Source: Pleodorina starrii (Eukaryota > Chlorophyta > Chlorophyceae > Chlamydomonadales > Volvocaceae). From it: 64,000 nt of DNA. Of the stretch, positions 58,001 to 64,000 are shown one piece after another; positions within the stretch are counted from its first letter, which is position 1, and each line of letters begins with the position of its first letter. The translations under genes were made by a program, and so were the position numbers. The notes under the pieces are model-generated. The model was not told where the DNA came from, did not search any database, and saw only the letters and a list, made by a program, of their open reading frames with translations. The stretch is from positions 742,501 to 806,500 of the forward strand of contig BRXU01000012.1 in NCBI GenBank assembly GCA_030267565.1, read 5' to 3'.

Positions 58001-59653
58001 AAACCCGTAAGCAAAACTCCCCTTTCTTTCACCGACCCGGTGCCCTCTAAGCACCCTCGCAAAGCACCATCTCGCCCGGCGCGCACCCGACGGCCCTCCC
58101 CTGCAGCCGCTGCTCCCAGCCCGGCTCCCGTTGTCGTCGTCGCAGCCACCGACTCCCGCTCTAGCAGCGCCTCAAGTTGCCGTACAGATCGCAGCAGATC
58201 CTCGGGTGTGGCAATGGGTCGCTCCTCAATCAGCACGTGCGCCAGACTCACATCGGACCGCCTGGGCAGGCGGGAGGAGCGATGCGCCGGGAATGCGACA
58301 GAAGAGGTTTGTAAACACGGCTGCTGGATGACCCCTCGTTCTGGTATCATACGGCCCCAATGGGATGGCCCATACTTTCTGAAGGCACCGGCCACCGGGA
58401 TCGCCCCCTCTGTACGGTTTGTACGGCGAATGCGAGGGCGCCCACGTGACGGCGGCGGGCGAGGCCGGCCAGTCCTTTGCGCGTTTTCATGAGCGCCTTT
58501 CTGTACGGCAACAAGGTCGTGGAGGCCGGGCCGGGCCCGGATCGGGGGGGGGGAGGGTTCCGGAAGGAGGTCGGGGGGGCTGGGGGCACCGCACCGCTCG
58601 TCCCATGTGTCGCAAACGTCGTACACACCCTTGAAAGCGGTTGGCTAGGATGGACTGCAGGCGCTCCACCGGCGGCTTCCCCTCCGTGTAAATGTACCTG
58701 CGGGTGTTGGTTTGCGGGTGTTGGTTTGCGGGTGTTGGGTTGCGGGTGTTGGGTCGCGGGTGTTGCTTTAGCTGTGGTACGAGCACATTGGGTATCGGCG
58801 CTGCGTTGCTGCAGTCTGACACCCAGTGTGCACTCCTATCGTGGGCGTTGGGGGGATCAAGGTTGGTGCAGCGGTGGCGGTACTAGGACGTCGGCACGGA
58901 CCGAGCCCCCCGAAGCGCTCGGTGGCGATGCGCTCCCCGCAAACGTCGTCACCGGTTCGCCCCTCCCTCGCGCATAACTGGTTTTATATGAAATGCAAAA
59001 TGCATACATCTCAGTAACGGCACAAACACACACATACACGATGTAGCTGCATACGCACACACGGTGCAAGATGGAGCGGTGCGGCTGCTGCTGGAATTAG
59101 CTCGCAGCAGCAGAGCCCCGCAAGGCAGCCAGCCTGCACGCATGCAGCGCGGGTAGCCCCCCGGCTGGTCACCGCTTCGTGCGGTGCCATGTTGCGTCGT
59201 TGTGTCGTATTCGACGCGGTGTAAGACGGGGGAGGACCAGGAGCACCACCACCATCACCACATGCCTTCCACTTACACGGCCTTTCCGGCGAGGCCGCCC
59301 TCGCTCCTCGGGAGTTGGACGGTCAGGAGGCTCTGGAGGACAACCTGCGTCTTGCCCGCGGCAGCCTCGCCTGCGCGAGTTTCAATTCCAACCCGGGGCC
59401 AGAGGTTGTGCTCGCGGCTGTGGCGGTGATGGCTGTGGTGGTGAAATTTGACTCGGACGATGACATCTTGCCCATCCTGCCTGGCGCCCAGCAACCCGAA
59501 TAAGAGCGAAGGAAATCCGTTTGCGGCGACCTCACCGGTGAGCTCTGCTATGATTCCGCAGGGAAATCCGCCTCGAAGGAAGCCGTCAAGCACGTCGCAA
59601 CCTAGTGTCGATTTTGCCGAGTTCTCCTGCGTCAGATCTAGTGGTTGCAACAT
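55035..59653 (-). CDS. XRCC3: XRCC3, RAD51-paralogue recombination protein
   Basis: Nine exons: 59536-59653, 59277-59370, 58629-58697, 58087-58261, 57628-57708, 57389-57445, 56883-56981, 55742-55882, 55035-55217 (338 codons plus stop; phases 1,2,2,0,0,0,0,0 close). RecA-type ATPase core: LGCDVLDGFLRGGFPCGIIA; Walker A GEAAAGKT rebuilt exactly across the exon 1/2 junction (about residues 40-47); AVYIYTEGKPPVERLQSIL; Walker B VVRLVAIDSVARVF; LAVLMTNQVMDDF; and SSGRRVLPALGLAWANCVN, which is strikingly like plant XRCC3; then VVFAPHLPHSYCFF. XRCC3 works with RAD51C in homologous recombination and crossover resolution in the nucleus. The helical N-terminal domain of plant and animal XRCC3 is missing: only 16 residues precede LGCDVLDG, so a further upstream exon may exist. 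The acceptor of exon 8 (55883-55885) follows a poly-GGN tract and is the least certain junction. Confidence 0.88.
55898..56053. repeat. (CCACC/CCG)n trinucleotide-rich array in XRCC3 intron 7
   Basis: CCA and CCG triplets alternate for about 150 bp immediately before (minus strand) the exon 8 acceptor. In the gene's sense it is GGT/GGC, a poly-Gly frame that is closed by a TGA upstream with no AG between, so I treat it as intron. Confidence 0.85.
56620..56860. repeat. CCCACCCG/CCCAGCCG minisatellite in XRCC3 intron 7
   Basis: Irregular 4- and 8-bp units (CACC, CAGCCGCC) for about 240 bp. The strong C-rich/G-rich strand bias could form G-quadruplexes in the minus-strand transcript. Confidence 0.85.
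57808..57862. repeat. Short tandem repeat of GACCCAGATCTTTT
   Basis: Four units of 15-17 bp (GACCCAGATCTTT with one or two extra T) in XRCC3 intron 4. Confidence 0.85.
58699..58766. repeat. 15-bp tandem repeat TGCGGGTGTTGGTT in XRCC3 intron 2
   Basis: About five units of 14-15 bp directly upstream (minus strand) of exon 3, so the repeat provides the pyrimidine-rich tract (AACCAACACCCGCAG) of that acceptor. Confidence 0.85.
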
Positions 59654-59759
59654 GTATCCTTTTTTGAAATATCAAAAGACGAGGGTTAATAAGCACGGGC
59701 CCTCGTTTGCCGGCCTAGACAACTCGAGGAGAAAAAAATCGGTGTAGCCGTATTACGAT

Positions 59760-59768
59760 GGCGGGAAA
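59760..59768 (-). promoter_or_regulatory. E2F-like site upstream of XRCC3
   Basis: GGCGGGAAA here reads TTTCCCGCC on the minus strand, a perfect match to the E2F/DP consensus TTTSSCGC, 107 bp upstream of the inferred XRCC3 start. Plant and algal S-phase and repair genes are often E2F-controlled, so cell-cycle regulation is a fair inference. Confidence 0.5.
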
Positions 59769-60398
59769 AAGCGAAAACGGTATCATTTTCATGCCACCAA
59801 TGGCGCCACCATTCGTGGCAAGATGTTCGCATACCACCTAGATACGCTACCACCGGCCGCCCCAGCCGCACACAAGCGCGCCTTGGGTGCTGTTAACGCT
59901 TTTCCGAGACCTCTCCCTGGCGGGTTCCGTATGTTCGCACGCGGGCTTAGACTGACACACTTCACGTGAGGAATGCTGTATTATGCTCGGATGTGTGCTT
60001 GGTGCCCGGACCACAGGGCCGCACGACGCATTTACGGGTGGGAACAGGGCAGGTCCGTTCCTGGAACACCCCTAGCGCTGCTCCTGGAACTTTACGACTG
60101 CACATGGGACAACAAGAACATCCTTGGAACTTAAGCGACTTCTAAGTTGGATTATGTACGGTAGCCATACGGCTGGCTCGCCGAGCCAATTCGAATTGTT
60201 ACTTATTGTTTTCCGCTCAAAGCTTTCGGCATTCTGCCGTCACTATTGTAGCTTTAAAAGTAGCTCTTACCTACTTCAGACCTTCTCGACAACTCCAAGA
60301 CCTCTTCAATTGTTCGTGACAGCCGGCAAATTATCCGTCGGCCAGCTGAAGCCCAACGTCCAAATTCCCTCTTCCTTTTACTTTTCTACAACATCATC

Positions 60399-60961
60399 AT
60401 GTTCGGTAAGTCCCCCAACTGGCACGCCGCGGCTCCGGCCAACAACGAAGATCAGAGCGATCAAGTCCCTCAGCCGACGCCAGAGGACGTCGCCTTCGCC
60501 CAAGCCACTGCTGAGAGGTTACTCCAAACCAACCCCGACGTCCTTCGCCAGCTCGCTGCGGTAACCGACGACCAGCTCGGCAATCCCCCAGCTCCTCCGC
60601 CCTCCAATGCCGCCGCGGGAAAGGCCCCCAACTCTGCACCAGCCACCGATTCGCTCCGGCCAAGTGGCTACGAGATAATGTTTAATGCCCGCTCTGAGCT
60701 CGCCGCCGTAGATGCCCCCAAGCATACAGTTTCTTCATTGTTGACCGGAGCCGCGGCGCGCCTGTTGGAGCGCTTCACGGACATGATGATGTTGTAGACA
60801 AGTATAAGGAAAGCCAACTGGACGTTGGGCTTGAGCTGGCCGACGGATCAATTGCCGGCTGTCGCGACGTTGTATGTAGGATTGGTAGAACAACTGAAGA
60901 GGTCTTGGAGCTGTCGGTAAGGTCTCGAACTAAGTTCGAGCAACTCCTAAAGCTCCAGTAG
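60399..60961 (+). pseudogene. Frameshifted helical/coiled-coil protein, unrecognised
   Basis: An ATG at 60399 opens 132 codons (MFGKSPNWHAAAPANNEDQ ... LLTGAAARLLERFTD) ending at TAG 60795-60797. From about 60782 the frame one base lower is open and just as protein-like (DDVVDKYKESQLDVGLELAD ... RTKFEQLLKLQ) until TAG 60959-60961. One missing base near 60780 would explain both, giving a protein of about 187 residues. It could be a gag-like first gene of a mobile element or a decayed host gene; I recognise no family. A spliced exon or programmed shift is an alternative. Confidence 0.5.
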
Positions 60962-61232
60962 GGAAGGCAGAATCTGCAGTAGTGTAAAGAGAAACGCCCA
61001 CATTGTATAACATGTTACATAGGGTTGCCCAAAATTTATAGCAGGTCGCGGCGTTGAAGTTCACTACCAACGCACTAACGCACGGACGGACTGACCGGGG
61101 TGAGGGGGGGGCTCCGCAGTCCGCACCCCGAAGGCGCTTCACGCCGGGGGGCCGTCGCCCCCAAACCCCAATAATGTCGCACAACGATGTAGACGCCTCT
61201 GACGGATTTCACCATTTGCCGTCCGATCAAGA

Positions 61233-62318
61233 TTGCGGCGGCGCTTAATCAATGTCGTTTATGACTGCCCTCCATTGTCGTATGCGATTGCCGTACACAT
61301 GGTTGATTCTTCGCGGTTTTCCATAGAAGTGGCCATGGCAATTTGCCCCTCCTCTCCCACACCCCGCACTTCCCCCTCCTCCCCAGCACAATGCCTCCCT
61401 GCCGCGCCACACATCCCACGCAGGGCGTGCCTTCAATCTTCTTGTTGTTGGCGCAACAGCAGAGAACGAACGGGCAAAGGCCCAGATGCCACAATGGAAC
61501 ACCTGACGGGCATGGCATGGCAGGAAGAGCCTTGGGTGCAGCGCAGTTGTGCGCAGGTCCTGTTCCTCCTCGTGATGGAGTTATGCATGCATGGATCCAT
61601 CCCGCACCCTTGGGATCACAGGGCAAGCAAAGGGTCATATAACCGCCCTAAACCCCGACTTTGTTGCCTCCACGGCGCAAATCCACCCAATCCGCCCACA
61701 CGGGTGCAGCCCGGGACCGCACCGTGGTCTGATACACCACTCACCCCCCTCTCCCCCCTCCACCAGGCGCTGCCTCCGATGCTGCAGCCATTCAACATGC
61801 CATCCTCTCCCCCATTCTCCTCCCCGATGGGGGCCGGCACCTCTCTGCTCTCCACTCCACTCTGCACTCCGCTCCTATTGTGGACAGCAGCTCAAAGGCG
61901 CACCCGTACTCGCACCCCACAAAGGATTGCAGCAGCAATTAAAGCGACACCCACGCCGCACTCGCGGTCACAACCCAGCCCGTGCCCTCGGGCCTCTTTT
62001 AAGACCCCGGATTATCCCAGGGCCGGGTTGGGCTGGGTCGCCTCGGTTATTTCTTGTGGTGCTGCGGTTCTCTCAGCTCACCCCAAGAGCAAAAAAGCAG
62101 CCTTGCGTGCGGGCCGGGGAGCGACTAACTTATATTGCCCTGAGCCCCACCCCGCCCGTGGCCACTGCCGCAAACGCAACGCCATGTCAATGCCGTCAGC
62201 TGCCGTCAAGAGCTCCCGAAACTCGGAGCCCTGCAATACGGTAACATCAGCAGCGACGACCCACCACGAGGAACACCTCCGCAGCCCAACGGAACCCACG
62301 CCGACTCCCCTAACCTGA
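61233..62318 (+). CDS. Long open frame of doubtful coding status (361 codons)
   Basis: Open from 61233 to 62318 with no recognisable domain, Pro/Ser/Thr-rich composition and other long frames on both strands, including a minus frame at 61249-61638. GC-rich DNA gives such frames by chance. It may belong to the same degenerate element as 60399-60961. Confidence 0.2.
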   Translation: MRRRLINVVYDCPPLSYAIAVHMVDSSRFSIEVAMAICPSSPTPRTSPSSPAQCLPAAPHIPRRACLQSSCCWRNSRERTGKGPDATMEHLTGMAWQEEPWVQRSCAQVLFLLVMELCMHGSIPHPWDHRASKGSYNRPKPRLCCLHGANPPNPPTRVQPGTAPWSDTPLTPLSPLHQALPPMLQPFNMPSSPPFSSPMGAGTSLLSTPLCTPLLLWTAAQRRTRTRTPQRIAAAIKATPTPHSRSQPSPCPRASFKTPDYPRAGLGWVASVISCGAAVLSAHPKSKKAALRAGRGATNLYCPEPHPARGHCRKRNAMSMPSAAVKSSRNSEPCNTVTSAATTHHEEHLRSPTEPTPTPLT

Positions 62319-63038
62319 GGGAGCGGAGCGGATCAGACCGGAGCGACTCGAAAGCTCAGCAGCGGAGTGTAGCCCCGGGTGCCGGGGGGAGGCTACCCCA
62401 ACGTCTACATCCTCTGCAGCACACGCACATACAGCACGCTCAGCCGTGCACACCTTTTGCGGCGGATTTGGAGCAAACTGTAACAACAACAGCAACAACA
62501 ATAAACAACTGCAACAACGCGACATAGGTAGCAGCAACGGGCGGGTCGGGTGAAGGCACAGCAACAAGGTGCGAAGCGGACACACTCCCAAACACAGCCA
62601 CCTAGACGGAGGAAGGCGGAGGCACAGCCTCCTAACATGCACCCTCCGTAAGCACAGGCTACCCGTATTTAACAACCCCCGAAACAGAGGCGCTCACAGG
62701 TGCCACCTATCCGCCGTTGCCATTCTACACTACAACTAACCAAACCCTGACCAGGCCCCCAACCGCTTCTGGCGTAATGCAACAGCAAGCACGGCAAAGG
62801 TACGGACGATTACCCGCAACAAATACACGCCAACGGCAACTTGGCCCCGTGGGTTCAACCCCATGTTCTTCTTTTCTGCACGCGCCGCCGACAGCGACAA
62901 GCGCAACAACAGCAACACCATTCGGGCTGTACAGGCAACCATCCTGGCCACAGTTGGCAGCCTCCGCGCCGCGCTTCCGGCACGACAGCAGTGGCCGGCA
63001 GCGCCACCCCAACCAATCGTGTCTTGAGGCTTCATATG
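62319..63038. other. No gene seen; CAA/CAG-rich DNA
   Basis: Repeated CAACAAC/CAGCAAC words occur near 62480-62540 and again near 62905-62925. It should contain the 3' UTR of the minus-strand gene that ends at 63039. Confidence 0.4.
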
Positions 63039-64000
63039 TTACACTAGCCGGGAGCTGCCATGCCCCGCCACCTCGCCCGACAGCAGTCGCTCCAAATCGG
63101 ACTTCAGCACATCAATGTCGAGCGGTGGCGGCGCAGCGGCGCCGCCACCCGACCCTGCGCCGTCCGCGCCTTGGCCTCCGCCCCAGTCTGGGGCCGCGCC
63201 AATCGAGGAATGGGGCGCAGACGCGGAGCTGGTTCCGGCTCCGGCGGCGGATGCCACGGCGAACCCTTGCGCCGCCGCCGCCGCCGCCGCCATGGGGCTG
63301 AGCCCGCCTCCGGGGCGCTGGTGTGCGGCCGCCGGCGGCGTGCCCGGCGTTACGGTGCCAGCGGCGGTGGTGGGCACGGCGGCAGCGGCCGAGCCGGCAC
63401 CGAGCAGTCTGGAGCTGCGGCGGCGCGCCCACGCGGGTTCCGTCTGCGTGCGCTGCGGCGAGGGCGTAGAGAGGCTGCCCTGGGCTGCGCGGGGAAGGAG
63501 GGCGGCCCCCGGCGACAGCGCGGCCTCGCTCAAAGCCTGCGCCGGCGCGCTGGCGGCGGTGGCGGCGGCGCCGCCGCCGCCACCGCCGCCGACGGCGGGA
63601 GCGGCGGGCCGCAACGGCCGGAAGAGGGACTGCAGGTAGGCGTCAGCTTCGCTATCGCTGCTGCTGCTACTTCCACTGCTGCTGCTGTCCCCTGGTTCGC
63701 CCGTCAGTCGGAGGCGGCGGTGCAGGTGACGCGCCGTGCTGGAGGTGGATCGACGGCTCTGGTCCGCAGTCAACGACTGTCGCCGGAAGCTGCCACCGCC
63801 GCCGCTGTTATCCGTGTTGGCGTTACTCGTCCCTGAAACGGTAGCACCGTCGCCGCCGCCGCTGCCGCTCGCGGCGAGTGGGTCGCGGCTGTGAGCCGCA
63901 GCCGCAGCCGCCGCCGGTCTCGGCTGGCCGCCGCCCTCCTCCTGCAGCGTTTCCAGTCTCCCGCAAGTGATGGCGTGCTTCAAGACCGGGGGCTGCTGTT
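63039..64000 (-). CDS. 3' portion of a Ser/Ala/Gly-rich protein, runs off the window
   Basis: A minus-strand frame enters from the window edge and is open to a TAA at 63039-63041 (about 315 residues visible). It starts PPVLKHAITCGRLETLQEE, passes through low-complexity Ser-, Ala- and Gly-rich stretches with an acidic Ser run (SSSSGSSSSSDSEADAYLQSLF), and ends with an amphipathic helix-like LDIDVLKSDLERLLSGEVAG. No catalytic motif is present in this part. The stop codon lies inside a TGTAA. The ordered ends suggest a real terminal exon of a larger protein whose identity lies beyond the window; internal introns cannot be excluded. Confidence 0.5.
   Translation of the reverse strand, partial: QQPPVLKHAITCGRLETLQEEGGGQPRPAAAAAAAHSRDPLAASGSGGGDGATVSGTSNANTDNSGGGGSFRRQSLTADQSRRSTSSTARHLHRRLRLTGEPGDSSSSGSSSSSDSEADAYLQSLFRPLRPAAPAVGGGGGGGAAATAASAPAQALSEAALSPGAALLPRAAQGSLSTPSPQRTQTEPAWARRRSSRLLGAGSAAAAVPTTAAGTVTPGTPPAAAHQRPGGGLSPMAAAAAAAQGFAVASAAGAGTSSASAPHSSIGAAPDWGGGQGADGAGSGGGAAAPPPLDIDVLKSDLERLLSGEVAGHGSSRLV

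Overview
The window looks like nuclear DNA of a volvocine green alga (Volvox/Chlamydomonas group). The genes are GC-rich and split by many short introns. Coding exons carry Ala/Gly/Gln homopolymers. Short interstitial arrays of the CCCTAAAA (TTTTAGGG) telomere type occur, TGTAA poly(A) signals follow at least two genes, there is a giant Ser-Pro-rich extracellular-matrix type protein, and there is a retroelement with split direct repeats like those of volvocine DIRS-type elements. Species was not determined. All exon models were built by hand from reading frame, GT/AG junctions and phase; in each model the phases close without a remainder, except for one 1-base frameshift in the matrix gene.

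Layout. 1-5.5 kb: microsatellite and repeat-rich DNA with no gene I can support. 5.5-9.2 kb (-): F-box plus ankyrin-repeat protein. 9.2-14.0 kb: no supported gene, several microsatellites. 14.0-17.1 kb (-): single SANT/Myb-domain protein. 17.1-19.9 kb: no confident gene. 19.9-24.4 kb (-): AlkB-like membrane di-iron hydroxylase, divergent from 24.6-28.0 kb (+), an unrecognised 703-residue protein; the two starts are about 200 bp apart. 29.8-41.2 kb (+): a cell-wall/matrix protein of about 2,977 residues with a mirrored plan: [F5/8C lectin-like domain - PAN/apple domain - jelly-roll domain], about 220 copies of a Ser-Pro nonapeptide, then the same three domains again.

41.4-49 kb is a mobile-element graveyard: a TA-flanked inverted-repeat element, a non-autonomous A1-gag-B1-A2-B2 split-repeat retroelement, two families of repeats with microsatellite tails, a 190-bp-arm foldback and a 105-bp direct repeat. 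49.2-53.7 kb (+): secreted BPI/LBP-family lipid-binding protein. 55.0-59.7 kb (-): XRCC3, a RAD51 paralogue for recombination repair, with an E2F-like site upstream. 60.4-61.0 kb: a frameshifted coiled-coil-like reading frame. 63.0-64.0 kb (-): the 3' end of a Ser/Ala/Gly-rich protein that runs off the window.

The genes look like unrelated single-copy loci, not a pathway cluster. The most unusual objects are the mirrored matrix protein (with a datable 1-base frameshift and a recent gene-conversion tract) and the split-direct-repeat retroelement.
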